A stretch of 11,213 nt of DNA from DASQJL01 sp035689165 (GCA_035689165.1 DASSLZ010000282.1:1-11213); one strand, 5' to 3'; counted from the first letter of the stretch, positions 1 to 7,667 are shown. Translations and numbers: made by a program. Notes: generated by a model not told the origin, from the sequence alone.

Positions 1-557
1 CGGTACCAGCGCGCGATCCAGTTGATCGCGCCGAGCACGGCGAACGCGGCGACCTTGGGATCGGTCTTCCGGAACGCTCCGGCGCGGATGCCGGCGGCCA
101 GGATCCGCCGGAGCTCGCGCTCGTAGCGGTCGCGGGCCGCGATGATCTCCGCCCGCGGCCCCCGGGAGAACGCGGTGACCTCGAACGCGAGCGGCGATCC
201 CTCGAGCGTGTCGGTCATGACGCGCACGTGCTCGCGGATCACGTGCCCGAGACGCTCGCGCGCGGTCGGGAGCCGCCGGGTCTCGGCCAGGATCCGGTCC
301 AGCTCGGCGAGCGAGTCCTTGTGGCACTCGTAGAGGATCGCTTCCTTGTCGGGGAAATAGTGGTAGAGCGCGGTCTTCCGCACGCCCAGGCGGCGCGCGA
401 TGTCGTCGAGGGTGGTCCGGTGGTAGCCGCGATGGCGGAAGGCCCGGAGTGCCGCGTGGAGGATCTCCTCGCGGCGGCGCTCGCGCTTGGCGCGAATGCG
501 CGGGGAGCGCGTTCGCGCGGCGGGCTCGCGCATGCGTACGGCGGCGGCTTGGGCCAT
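1..557 (-). CDS. TetR-family transcriptional regulator (3' end beyond window)
   Basis: One-component repressor of the TetR/AcrR family, acting in the cytoplasm as a DNA-binding dimer. Translating the minus strand from the ATG at 557-555 gives 185 codons with no stop before the window edge. A basic N-terminal tail (residues 1-30, rich in Arg) is followed by the TetR helix-turn-helix at about 30-75, including TTLDDIARRLGV and ALYHYFPDKEAIL. The C-terminal part is helical and ends in AVLGAINWIARWY, a sequence I associate with KstR2/PaaR-like TetR proteins that bind acyl-CoA; that ligand is inference. Family members are usually 190-220 residues, so only a few tens are missing. The start is well supported: GGGAGGTG lies 4 nt before the ATG. 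The gene follows the DUF5916-type gene on the same strand, 148 nt away, with possible operator dyads between them, which would fit autoregulation. Confidence 0.93.
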   Translation of the reverse strand, partial: MAQAAAVRMREPAARTRSPRIRAKRERRREEILHAALRAFRHRGYHRTTLDDIARRLGVRKTALYHYFPDKEAILYECHKDSLAELDRILAETRRLPTARERLGHVIREHVRVMTDTLEGSPLAFEVTAFSRGPRAEIIAARDRYERELRRILAAGIRAGAFRKTDPKVAAFAVLGAINWIARWY

Positions 558-597
558 CGGTCACCTCCCGGGAAAATTTGAATCGATGGTCGAAGAT

Positions 598-637
598 TGA
601 ATCCGGGTTCAGCGTCTGTCACCTGACAAGGTGTCAG
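598..637. promoter_or_regulatory. Two adjacent dyads upstream of the TetR gene (candidate operator)
   Basis: Two inverted repeats lie side by side 41-80 nt before the TetR start codon. The first, 598-611, has TGAA/TTCA arms around a CCGG core; only the two bases flanking the core break the symmetry. The second, 616-637, has 9-nt arms CTGTCACCT and AGGTGTCAG with one mismatch and a 4-nt spacer. Within it CCTGACA/TGTCAGG also forms a perfect 7-bp arm pair with a 3-nt spacer. TTGAATC occurs twice as a direct repeat (578-584 and 597-603). TetR repressors commonly bind such dyads in front of their own gene. No T-run follows the dyads on the minus strand, so a terminator for the preceding gene is less likely. 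No convincing -35/-10 pair was found. Confidence 0.42.
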
Positions 638-705
638 GGATACCAAAGGAGGATGCGGGGCTTCGGCGACCGCTTCGCGAGGGCGCGGCGGAGGATCGAG
701 CGCGG

Positions 706-3369
706 CTACAGACCGAGCCAGTACGTCGCCTTGATCGCGACGATGTTCTCCGGGGATTCGTCGAAGATGGCGCGCACGTCGCGCGAGAAGTCGAAGTCGC
801 CGAAGGGCTGCGCGCCGTTTCGGTTCTGCTGCCACACCAGGAAGAGGACCGACCCGGGACGGTACTCCCAGCGGAGCACGGCGTTGCCGAGCAGCGATCG
901 GAAGTTGAAGTTGGGATCGCCGAGGGCGAACGACGACGAGGGCCCCGGGCCGTCGGGATCGATGGTGTAGAGGCCGGAGGGGTCCCGCGTGATGGTGCCG
1001 CGGCTTCCTCCGTAGACGTCGAAGTCGTACGTGCTCGGGGCCCGCAATTCCTTGAGCTCCCGGAACAGGGCGGAGACCACGTAGGGCTGCAGGTAGAGCT
1101 GGAACGAGAGCCGCGGCGAGAACGTCCAGTCCACGCGCGTGTCCAGGCTGACCACGTGTTCGTCGAGCGTCGCGAAGACGTAGCGGCTCCCGTACGTGGC
1201 GGTCGCGTTCGGATCGGGCACGGTCGTCACGTACTGGGCCATGTCGCGGATCTTCTGGATGCTGGGCTCGACGCGCACCAGCAGGGACGGCGCCGGATGC
1301 AGCGTCAAGGACGGCGAGTACCTCTGGGCGTTGGCACCGGCGTCGTTCCATGAGAAATCGGAGTGCAGGCTGAAGAAGTAGCTCGTGCGCGAGTCGGTGT
1401 TCACGGTGGCCGCGACGCGCCCGCCGGAAGGGATCGTCGTCAGCGGCCCCCCGCGCGTCAGCCGGTCGTCGTACGCCTTCGGATACCACGATCCCCGCAG
1501 GTCGCCGTACCAGTAGTTCGCGAACGTGCCCGAGCCCTGCGCCTCGTAGCCCTGGTACTGGAGATTCCCCCCGTGATTCCAGGCGTTGTTGCTGAAGGCC
1601 ATCGCGTACCAGTTCCGGAACAGCGGGCTCGGCTTGTCCTCCTTGTACATCACGAGCGTCGAGACGCCCCAGGTATCCACGTTGCTGATGTAGCCCATGT
1701 CGTTGCTCTCGAACCCGGGCGTCAGGTCCTGGTACGTGACGTTGCCCTTCCAGTGCTTCCCGCCCAGCTTGTTCAGCGAGATCAGGTCCGACATCCCCGT
1801 GAGATGCGTCCGGGTCGGATCGAACTCCACGTGGTCGGCGTCGGGACGCTGGAAGTAGTGCGCGCTGGACCGCTGGGTGGCCGCGATCGCTTCGGCGCTC
1901 CCCTCGACGCGGCTCCCCTGCACGTAGCCGTCCAGGGACCACCGCCGTCCCGCCCAGTAGTGCATGAAGTCGATCCCCGCCACCGTGGCGCGCGACCGGA
2001 GCATCGATTCCAGGGCCGGATCGGACAGGTCGCGGGAGACGTCGGTGACGATCGCGCCGATCCGGGTGTTCCCCCCGCGCAGCTCCCGGCGGACGCGCGC
2101 GACGGCATAGTTCGTCAGCGGCTCCACGGGGAGCCGGCGCGCCATGCCCAGCGTGTCCAGATAGCGCGCCCGCTCCTCGGTGGTCACCGCGTCCAGGGCG
2201 CCGATCGACCAGCCGCTGCGCGTCTTGCCGGTCAGCTTGGCCGCGGCGGCGATCGTGGTGAGCGAGGGGGTGTCCAGATAGGAGTAGTCAAACGGGGACA
2301 GCGACCGCTGCGGCGCGCGCCCGATGCGGCGCGCGTGGAACGTGGTCGGCACGCTGAAATAGTTGGAGCTCTGCGTCTGGCCGAAGTTGAACAGCTCCGA
2401 GCGTTCGACGAAGAACGGCCGCTTCTCAGGAAAGAAGGTCTCCGTGGCCGACAGGTTCACGACCGCCGGATCCACCTCGACCTGGCCGAAGTCGGGATGG
2501 ACCGTCGCGTTCAGCGTCAGGTCGTCCTTGATCCCCCACTTGAGATCCCCCCCGAACGAGCCGCTCTGCTCCGAGCCGTCATGGAAGGGATCGCCCGGAG
2601 GCGCGAAGGTGTTCTGCGCCTTGGCCAGGCCATAGGGCAAGAGCTCGATCTGGCGCCGCGCGTGCAACGCGCCCAGCCCCGACAGATGGCCGTAGCGGCT
2701 CACGTCGGACTGCTCCTTCTTCGGCGTGAAGGCGAATTCGGCGAGCTCCTGCTTGCGATCGATCCACCGCCGGATCTGAATCCCCCAGACGCCGTCGGCG
2801 GAAGGATTGAAGCGGAGCTGGGAGAGGGGGATCTCCATCTCCGCCGTCCATCCCGTCGAGTCGATGATCGTGTGCACGTGCCAGACGGGATCCCAGGAGA
2901 AGTCGGCGTTTCCGCGCGCGTCGATCGTGGCGTCGTCGAAGGAACCCGCGGGGTTGACCCGGAACCGGAAGGCCGTCAGGTGGTCGTGGTAGGAGTCGAT
3001 GAGCACGGCGAAGAAATCGGAGGCGAGATCTTCATCGCGGCGCACAAGCCGCCGGCGGATCTTCGAGGGCTCGCGGTCGAAGAGGTGCGCGCCGACGTAG
3101 AGCGCGTCGTCGCCGATCAGGATCCGCACCTCGGTCCGTTCGGAAACGGGCTTCCCTTCCTCGGGATCGCGCTGGGTGAACTGGTCGACGGGCGTGGCGG
3201 CGGCCCAGGCCGCCTCGTCCAGCTTGCCGTCGACGCGGATGTTGTCGCGCAGCGGCGCCGCCTGGATCACGGGGGCATTGGCGTGGACGTAGGCGTGCGC
3301 GGAGTCGGGCGGTTCCGCCCCCGCGGCCGGAGCCAGCAGAAGCAGGGCGCAAAGAATGAGCGCGATCAT
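706..3369 (-). CDS. Exported CBM9-like / DUF5916 domain protein, predicted outer-membrane barrel
   Basis: Protein of 887 residues. I placed the start at the ATG at 3369, where a signal peptide begins (MIALILCALLLLAPAAGA); the frame stays open for 39 codons upstream, but those are Arg-rich and unlike a leader. A GAGGG lies about 6 nt before this ATG. Residues about 40-230 match the carbohydrate-binding family 9-like module (for example IRVDGKLDEAAWAAA, ALYVGAHLFDREP, WTAEMEIPLSQLRF, WGIQIRRWI). The rest, about 235-887, has the DUF5916 character: alternating aromatic and polar stretches, a plug-like segment with FFPEKRPFFVE, and a C-terminus ending YWLGL, as expected for an outer-membrane beta-barrel. 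Such proteins are common in Bacteroidota, Gemmatimonadota and Acidobacteriota; their function is not settled, and the CBM9-like part suggests surface binding of a glycan or other ligand. The TetR gene follows 148 nt downstream and the MBL gene is divergent. Confidence 0.9.
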   Translation of the reverse strand: MIALILCALLLLAPAAGAEPPDSAHAYVHANAPVIQAAPLRDNIRVDGKLDEAAWAAATPVDQFTQRDPEEGKPVSERTEVRILIGDDALYVGAHLFDREPSKIRRRLVRRDEDLASDFFAVLIDSYHDHLTAFRFRVNPAGSFDDATIDARGNADFSWDPVWHVHTIIDSTGWTAEMEIPLSQLRFNPSADGVWGIQIRRWIDRKQELAEFAFTPKKEQSDVSRYGHLSGLGALHARRQIELLPYGLAKAQNTFAPPGDPFHDGSEQSGSFGGDLKWGIKDDLTLNATVHPDFGQVEVDPAVVNLSATETFFPEKRPFFVERSELFNFGQTQSSNYFSVPTTFHARRIGRAPQRSLSPFDYSYLDTPSLTTIAAAAKLTGKTRSGWSIGALDAVTTEERARYLDTLGMARRLPVEPLTNYAVARVRRELRGGNTRIGAIVTDVSRDLSDPALESMLRSRATVAGIDFMHYWAGRRWSLDGYVQGSRVEGSAEAIAATQRSSAHYFQRPDADHVEFDPTRTHLTGMSDLISLNKLGGKHWKGNVTYQDLTPGFESNDMGYISNVDTWGVSTLVMYKEDKPSPLFRNWYAMAFSNNAWNHGGNLQYQGYEAQGSGTFANYWYGDLRGSWYPKAYDDRLTRGGPLTTIPSGGRVAATVNTDSRTSYFFSLHSDFSWNDAGANAQRYSPSLTLHPAPSLLVRVEPSIQKIRDMAQYVTTVPDPNATATYGSRYVFATLDEHVVSLDTRVDWTFSPRLSFQLYLQPYVVSALFRELKELRAPSTYDFDVYGGSRGTITRDPSGLYTIDPDGPGPSSSFALGDPNFNFRSLLGNAVLRWEYRPGSVLFLVWQQNRNGAQPFGDFDFSRDVRAIFDESPENIVAIKATYWLGL

Positions 3370-3572
3370 GAACAGCCCTCGGGGTGTCGAGACTTCCTGC
3401 GTCCGGCGTCGACGCGACGCACTCGTGAGACAGCCCGCCCGGCGCCAGGGTTGGAATCCGCCGAGCCGGCATGGCCGCGTCCACACCCAGCCTTACGATC
3501 CCGCCGCGCGTCCGGGTTTCGGTCCGTGTATCCTCGACGCTCCGACCGGCACGCCCACGGAGGCATCCGACT
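3370..3572. promoter_or_regulatory. Divergent intergenic region (203 bp)
   Basis: Must contain the promoters of both the DUF5916-type gene (leftward) and the MBL hydrolase gene (rightward). Visible elements are a perfect 10-bp palindrome GCGTCGACGC at 3406-3415 and the Shine-Dalgarno GGAGG at 3559-3563, 9 nt before the hydrolase ATG. TATCCT at 3529-3534 could be a -10 for the rightward gene, but no matching -35 is present. No strong promoter can be assigned by eye. Confidence 0.4.
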
Positions 3573-4706
3573 ATGGCGCGGCAACCCGCCCGACGCTACC
3601 GCTTCATCGTGTCCCTGACCTTCCTGATCCCGATGCTCGTCTGCCTCGCCGCCCCGCCAGTCCTGGCCGCCCCCGAACAGGGCGAGCGGGGACGCTCGCC
3701 GGCCTCGGTCGTCACCCGCGAGCGTTCCGTCACCGAGGTGGGCGCAGGGATCTACGTGATCCGTCATCCGGACGGAGCCGATACGAATCCCCAAGGCAAC
3801 ACGACGGTGGTCATCGGATCCCGGGACGTGCTGGTGGTGGATTCGGGCTACCTGCCCTCGAGCGCCCGCGACGATATCGCACAGATCCGCCGCTGGACGA
3901 AGAAACCGGTGCGCTACCTGGTCAACACCCATTGGCACCCGGACCACGTGCGCGGGAACGCCGCTTACGCCGCGGCCTTCCCGGGGCTCGCGATCATCGC
4001 GCATGAAACCACGCCCGAGCTGGAGCGGGGATTCGACGAGCCGAACCTTGCGCGCTACCGGGCGCGCGTGGAGACGCTCCGTCACGAGCTGAGCACCGGC
4101 CGCGCGCCGGACGGCAAGCCGCTGAGCGACACGGAGCGTACGGAGGCGGGCGCGGACCTGGCGCGCCGCCTGCCGGTCCTGCGCGAGTTCGAGGGGTACG
4201 AGCCGGTCTATCCGTCCGTCACCTTCGCCGACGCCATGACCCTGGATCTCGGCGGCCGGACGGTCCAGCTCCGGCACCCGGGCCGGGGACATACGGTGGG
4301 CGACGTGATCGCGTGGCTGCCCCGCGAGCGGGTCCTGATCGCGGGAGATCTCGTGACCCATCCCGTCCCCTACTTCTTCGCGGGATGGCCGTACGACGAG
4401 ATCGACACGCTCGAGCGCCTGGCCGCCCTGGACGCCCGCGTCATCGTCCCCGGCCATGGCCAGGTCCTGCATGACCGGCGCTACCTCGACCAGACGCTGG
4501 AGCTGTTGCGGAGCGTCCGGGCCCAGGTCGTCGCCGAGGTTCGCAAGCGGGGATCCCTTTCGGCGAAGCTGGAAGACGTGCGCCGGGCGATCGACTTCGG
4601 AGCGGCGGAGCGGCGGTTTGCGGGAAGCGATTCCGAGAGCGTGGAGTTCTTCCGGGAGTCGATGGACGGGCTGGTGAAGACCTTCTTCTACCAGATCGCG
4701 GAGTAG
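3573..4706 (+). CDS. Exported metallo-beta-lactamase-fold hydrolase
   Basis: Protein of 377 residues. An N-terminal basic stretch and hydrophobic segment (about residues 10-33, ending PPVLAAP) indicate a Sec signal peptide and a periplasmic or secreted location. The MBL fold follows: TTVVIGSRDVLVVDSG, then the zinc motif NTHWHPDHVRGN (H120, H122, D124, H125), GRGHT (H240), VLIAGDL (D259) and VPGHG (H295). The full set of ligands for a di-zinc site of the glyoxalase II / B3-lactamase type is therefore present. An insertion of about 60 charged residues (150-208) sits between the HxHxDH motif and the next strand. The substrate cannot be read from sequence; exported relatives include beta-lactamase-like and quinoprotein-relay-type hydrolases. 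The ATG at 3573 was chosen because GGAGG lies 9 nt upstream and the signal peptide starts there; an upstream in-frame ATG (3471) would add 34 residues without leader character. It is transcribed away from the DUF5916 gene. Confidence 0.92.
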   Translation: MARQPARRYRFIVSLTFLIPMLVCLAAPPVLAAPEQGERGRSPASVVTRERSVTEVGAGIYVIRHPDGADTNPQGNTTVVIGSRDVLVVDSGYLPSSARDDIAQIRRWTKKPVRYLVNTHWHPDHVRGNAAYAAAFPGLAIIAHETTPELERGFDEPNLARYRARVETLRHELSTGRAPDGKPLSDTERTEAGADLARRLPVLREFEGYEPVYPSVTFADAMTLDLGGRTVQLRHPGRGHTVGDVIAWLPRERVLIAGDLVTHPVPYFFAGWPYDEIDTLERLAALDARVIVPGHGQVLHDRRYLDQTLELLRSVRAQVVAEVRKRGSLSAKLEDVRRAIDFGAAERRFAGSDSESVEFFRESMDGLVKTFFYQIAE

Positions 4707-4719
4707 ACCTGTGATGCGG

Positions 4720-4803
4720 TACAATAGAGGCTCCCGCGACCTCCGGCACCATCCCCGCTATCCGGCTCCCGAGGCCGGGGCGTCGTGCGGCGTTCTGGAG
4801 GTC
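4720..4803 (+). promoter_or_regulatory. Candidate promoter and structured leader of the protease operon
   Basis: TACAAT at 4720-4725 is a good -10 hexamer just after the hydrolase stop; no good -35 is present at 17-18 nt. A transcript starting near 4732 would contain GACCTCCGG (4738-4746), which can pair with CTGGAGGTC (4795-4803) over 9 bp including one G-U pair. The second arm contains the GGAGG Shine-Dalgarno (4797-4801) of the next gene. Between the arms, CCGGC (4762-4766) and GCCGG (4774-4778) can form a small hairpin with a 7-nt loop. The pairing is visible in the sequence; a regulatory role is inference. Confidence 0.3.
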
Positions 4804-4806
4804 CGC

Positions 4807-5322
4807 ATGAGACGCGCCCCGCTACCCCACGGTCCTCGAACCCCGATCCTGGTCTTCCGCGCGGCCCTGGCCCTGGCTGCAGCCCTCGTGCTCGCCACGG
4901 CCGCGGCAGGCAGGGCCACGGCGGCGCCCCCCTGCGCGCGCACGGCCGGGCAGAGCGCGTGGGCGTTCCTTTGGACCCCCACCTGGCTTCCCGGTGTCCC
5001 CCAAGCCGCAGGAACCGCCCTTCAGGGCGACGCCGCGACCGCCGGGTTGTGGATCGCGCTCGATCCCGTAACCCGCCGGCCCGTCCGCCCCACCCCGGAG
5101 CAGCGCCGCGACGCGGGGCTCGCCGCGCCGGAGGTGGACGAGGTCCTGCCGGTGGAGCGGATTCCCGGCGGGGGCGAGCTGCTCCACCTGAACGGGCGGC
5201 ACCAGGTGTTCGAGGTCGCCCGGCGCGACGCGACGGGCCGGTTCCGGACCAGCTGCGCGTCCGATTCCGCCACGGCAACGCGGGTGCTCGCGACGCCCGT
5301 ATCGGCGCGGGAGGCGAAATGA
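4807..5322 (+). CDS. Small secreted protein of unknown function, co-translated with protease
   Basis: Protein of 171 residues. The start is the ATG at 4807, with GGAGG 5 nt upstream; an earlier in-frame ATG at 4711 lies in the leader before this Shine-Dalgarno. An N-terminal basic stretch followed by an Ala/Leu-rich segment (about 13-40, ending GRATAA) is a clear signal peptide. The mature part is about 130 residues with two cysteines (C43 and C150) that could form a disulfide. It includes ATAGLWIALDPVTRRPVRPT and LLHLNGRHQVFEVARRD. I recall similar short secreted proteins with a TAG-x-DP-x-T-x-PT signature near PA-domain proteases, but I cannot verify this or name a family. The TGA overlaps the start of the protease gene (ATGA), so translational coupling and a linked function (partner, inhibitor or folding helper) are plausible. 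Confidence 0.85.
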   Translation: MRRAPLPHGPRTPILVFRAALALAAALVLATAAAGRATAAPPCARTAGQSAWAFLWTPTWLPGVPQAAGTALQGDAATAGLWIALDPVTRRPVRPTPEQRRDAGLAAPEVDEVLPVERIPGGGELLHLNGRHQVFEVARRDATGRFRTSCASDSATATRVLATPVSAREAK

Positions 5323-7013
5323 TCCGCGCCCTGCACGCCGTGACCCTCGGCGTGGCCGCCGCGATCCTCCTTCTGGCCGCGCCGTTCGCCGAAGCGGGAT
5401 CCTTCGTCCTCATCAACCTCGACGGCGCGGGCGAGGGGTTCAACGATCCGACGCCCGTCTCCCCGATCGGTGGAAACCCGGGGACGACCCTGGGGCAGCA
5501 GCGGCTCAACGTATTCCAGACCGCCGGGAAGATCTGGGGGGCGTACATCCCCGACAACGTGACGATCCGCGTGGAGGCGCGCTTCGACCCGCTCACGCCG
5601 TGCGATTCGGTGAGCGGTGTCCTGGGCAGCGCGGGGGCGATCACGCTGGCGAGCGACTTCGCCGGGGCGCCCCTGGCAAGCACCTGGTATCCGATCGCCC
5701 TCGCGAACAAGCTGGCCGGAACCGACCTGGCCACCACCGTCAACGACATCACCGCTCACTTCAATTCCAGCGTGGACAACTCGACCTGCCTGGGCACCTC
5801 CGGCTGGTACTACGGCTACGACCACAACGAGGGGACCAACATCGACCTCCTCGCTGTCGTGCTCCACGAGCTGAGCCACGGGCTGGGGTTCCAGACCTTC
5901 ACGAATCTCTCGACGGGGGGATTCCAGAACGGCAAGCCGGACGTCTACGCACGCCACCTCTTCGATCGGACGCTGAACGAGCACTGGGACCAGATGACCA
6001 GCAACCAGCGCTCGAACTCGGCGGTCAACACCGGGAACCTGGTCTGGGACGGCTCCTTCGTCACCAACGCGGCCCACCTCTTCCTGGGGCCCGCGGCCAT
6101 CGTGCGGATCGATTCGCCGGCCGTGATCGCCGGAGAGAAGGACTACGGGACGGCCGATTTCGGCGCCCCGCCTCCGAACCCGCCGCTTCAGGGCCAGGTC
6201 GTGCTGGTCAACGACGGGGTGGGCACGACCAGCGACGCCTGCGAGCCGATCGTGAACGGGGCGCAGATCGCCGGGAAGATCGCGTTGATCGACCGGGGAA
6301 CGTGCACCTTCGTGGCCAAGGCGGCGGCGGCGCAGGCGGCCGGCGCGATCGCGGTCATCATCGGCAACAACGTGGCCGGAGCGCCTCCCGGGATGACGGG
6401 GGTGGATCCGAGCGTCACGATCCCCGTCGTGAGCATCACGCAGGCCGATGCGACCGCGATCAAGGGACAGCTGGGGGTCGGCGTCTTCGCGACCATCGGC
6501 ATCGACGCCGCGCATCTCGCGGGCACCGACACGCAGGGGAGGGTGAAGCTCTACGCGCCCAATCCGCTCGAGTCAGGATCGAACGTGTCGCACTTCGACG
6601 TCTCGGCGACGCCGAATCTGCTGGAGGAGCCGTTTATCAACTCCGACCTGACCGACAGCCCCGACCTGAACCAGTACCTGTTCGCCGACATCGGATGGTG
6701 GACCGGCGCCGCGGCGGTCGCGACGGCCCAGGCCGCCGGCGCCCCGCGCGCATTCAGCGCTCCCAATCCCTTCTCGGCGGGGACGGCGATCCGCTTCTCG
6801 CTCGCGCGCTCCGGCAAGACCGACGTCGCGGTCTTCGACGCTCGTGGGGCATTGGTCAAGCGCCTTGCCTCCTCATGGCGTCCGGCCGGCGCGCAGCGGG
6901 TGGAGTGGGACGGCACCGACGCGAGCGGCGGGCGGGCCCCCGCGGGCGTCTATTACTGGCGCGTCACGTCGGAGGAAGCCCCGCAGACGGGAAGAGTCGT
7001 TCGGATTCCGTGA
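5319..7013 (+). CDS. Secreted zinc metalloprotease with inserted PA domain and FlgD/T9SS-like tail
   Basis: Protein of 564 residues. A signal peptide occupies residues 1-26 (hydrophobic core AAAILLLAAPFA). The zinc-metalloprotease motif HELSHGLGF is at 183-191, with H183, H187 and catalytic E184. A protease-associated (PA) domain follows at about 265-395 (GQVVLVNDG, GKIALIDRGTCTFVAKA, AGAIAVIIGNN, IPVVSI). A distal SNVSHFD puts H425 in position to be the third zinc ligand, an arrangement like that of leishmanolysin-type metzincins, where an insert separates HExxHxxGF from the last His. Residues about 482-564 form a FlgD/Ig-like C-terminal domain (NPFSAGTAIRFSL, GVYYWRV) of the kind used as sorting or surface-attachment tails in the FCB group. 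The ATG at 5319 overlaps the previous stop codon, with GGGAGG 4 nt upstream. Likely an extracellular protein- or peptide-degrading enzyme; the substrate is unknown. The position equivalent to the Met-turn Met appears to be Glu (LLEEP, 434-438). Confidence 0.93.
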   Translation: MIRALHAVTLGVAAAILLLAAPFAEAGSFVLINLDGAGEGFNDPTPVSPIGGNPGTTLGQQRLNVFQTAGKIWGAYIPDNVTIRVEARFDPLTPCDSVSGVLGSAGAITLASDFAGAPLASTWYPIALANKLAGTDLATTVNDITAHFNSSVDNSTCLGTSGWYYGYDHNEGTNIDLLAVVLHELSHGLGFQTFTNLSTGGFQNGKPDVYARHLFDRTLNEHWDQMTSNQRSNSAVNTGNLVWDGSFVTNAAHLFLGPAAIVRIDSPAVIAGEKDYGTADFGAPPPNPPLQGQVVLVNDGVGTTSDACEPIVNGAQIAGKIALIDRGTCTFVAKAAAAQAAGAIAVIIGNNVAGAPPGMTGVDPSVTIPVVSITQADATAIKGQLGVGVFATIGIDAAHLAGTDTQGRVKLYAPNPLESGSNVSHFDVSATPNLLEEPFINSDLTDSPDLNQYLFADIGWWTGAAAVATAQAAGAPRAFSAPNPFSAGTAIRFSLARSGKTDVAVFDARGALVKRLASSWRPAGAQRVEWDGTDASGGRAPAGVYYWRVTSEEAPQTGRVVRIP

Positions 7014-7054
7014 GTCCGCAAGCGATACGCAAGTAGCGCGTGTCGCACTCCGGT

Positions 7055-7093
7055 GACATGCGTTAAGCGTTTCACACGCGCCAGCGCGGGTAA
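7055..7093 (+). repeat. Isolated copy of the 46-bp palindromic repeat between convergent genes
   Basis: This copy contains GACAT, an 11-nt interval, and then an imperfect hairpin (7071-7093) with TTCAC and CGCG on the left, loop CCAG, and CGCG followed by GGTAA on the right. It is the same arrangement as the second unit of the array at 7805-7949, with identical GACAT-to-TTCAC spacing (16 nt) and one base deleted in the last arm. TGTCGC, which begins each array unit, occurs at 7041-7046, suggesting a shortened unit before it. The copy lies between the ends of the protease and DUF4440 genes, so the hairpin might act as a bidirectional terminator or mRNA stabiliser, although no T-run follows. 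Confidence 0.6.
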
Positions 7094-7116
7094 CCCCATT
7101 GCGGCGGGCTACGAGA

Positions 7117-7590
7117 CTACGAACCCGACTTCTCCGGTTCGCACACCGGACAGCCCTTGTCGAACACGACGCGCCACTTGCCGTCGGATTCGAGCCGCCA
7201 GATCGTGCTGAAGGTGCCGATCAGGGCGCCCTTGGGATCTTTCACCGGTCCACTCGAGAGCGCGAGCTTTCCCGACTTCAAGACCTCGATCGTCTCCGGC
7301 TCCCAGGAAAAGGGCGCGTCCGGACCGTCGAAGAACTTCGTCCAGGCTTCGACCACCGCCTTGCGTCCCCGGGTCGCGCCGTTTCGCCCGAAGAACACGC
7401 CCTCCACGGCGATGTAGCTGCCGAAGGCCTTGAGATCCCGGTCCGCCATCGTCTTCGCGAACGCGCGCTCGGACGCGCGCACCTCTTCCGCGCGGTCGCG
7501 CGGCGCGGCGGACGCGAGCGATGGGAGCATCGTGAGCGCGGCGCCGAGGACCAGGCAGGCCGCGGCCCAGCCGAAAAGAGATCGCTTCAT
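7117..7590 (-). CDS. Exported DUF4440 / SnoaL-like (NTF2-fold) protein
   Basis: Protein of 157 residues. The start is the ATG at 7590, preceded by GGAGG with a 5-nt gap to the ATG; the frame stays open upstream, but without leader character. The signal peptide is MKRSLFGWAAACLVLGAALTMLPSLASA. The mature domain of about 125 residues has the DUF4440/NTF2-like pattern: an N-terminal helix (VRASERAFAKTMADRDLKAFGSYI), EGVFFGRNGATRGRKAVVEAWTKFFDG, then beta-strands ending GTFSTIWRLESDGKWRVVFDKGCPVCE. The C-terminal CPVC could bind metal or form a disulfide. NTF2-like proteins of this type either bind small hydrophobic ligands or catalyse isomerase/cyclase-type reactions; nothing here fixes the substrate. 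The gene is monocistronic, converges with the protease gene, and is bracketed by copies of the same palindromic repeat in direct orientation. Confidence 0.9.
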   Translation of the reverse strand: MKRSLFGWAAACLVLGAALTMLPSLASAAPRDRAEEVRASERAFAKTMADRDLKAFGSYIAVEGVFFGRNGATRGRKAVVEAWTKFFDGPDAPFSWEPETIEVLKSGKLALSSGPVKDPKGALIGTFSTIWRLESDGKWRVVFDKGCPVCEPEKSGS

Positions 7591-7667
7591 CGTTACCTCC
7601 GGGTGATCCGGCGCGTTTTTCGGTGGGGGGATCCTAGCGTGAGGCCGCGCGTGCCGCCGCGAGAGAA

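Noticed and set aside
616..637. Rho-independent terminator for the DUF5916-type gene.
   Set aside because: The dyad is not GC-dominated at its base and no T-run follows on the minus strand; an operator is the better reading.
239..1942. Long minus-strand frame spanning the DUF5916 3' end and the TetR gene.
   Set aside because: It is out of frame with both recognised proteins and crosses the intergenic region; its translation is Arg/Pro-rich without domains.
1363..3618. Long plus-strand open frame opposite the DUF5916-type gene.
   Set aside because: Its product is Arg/Gly/Val/Pro-rich low-quality sequence without domains, while the minus strand encodes a recognisable family with a signal peptide. 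It is a shadow caused by high GC.
7041..7100. Integron attC-like site: GTTAAGC fits GTTRRRY, and a palindrome follows the protease gene.
   Set aside because: The partner core RYYYAAC is not at the correct end, the order of the cores is wrong on either strand, and the array copies lack the core sites.
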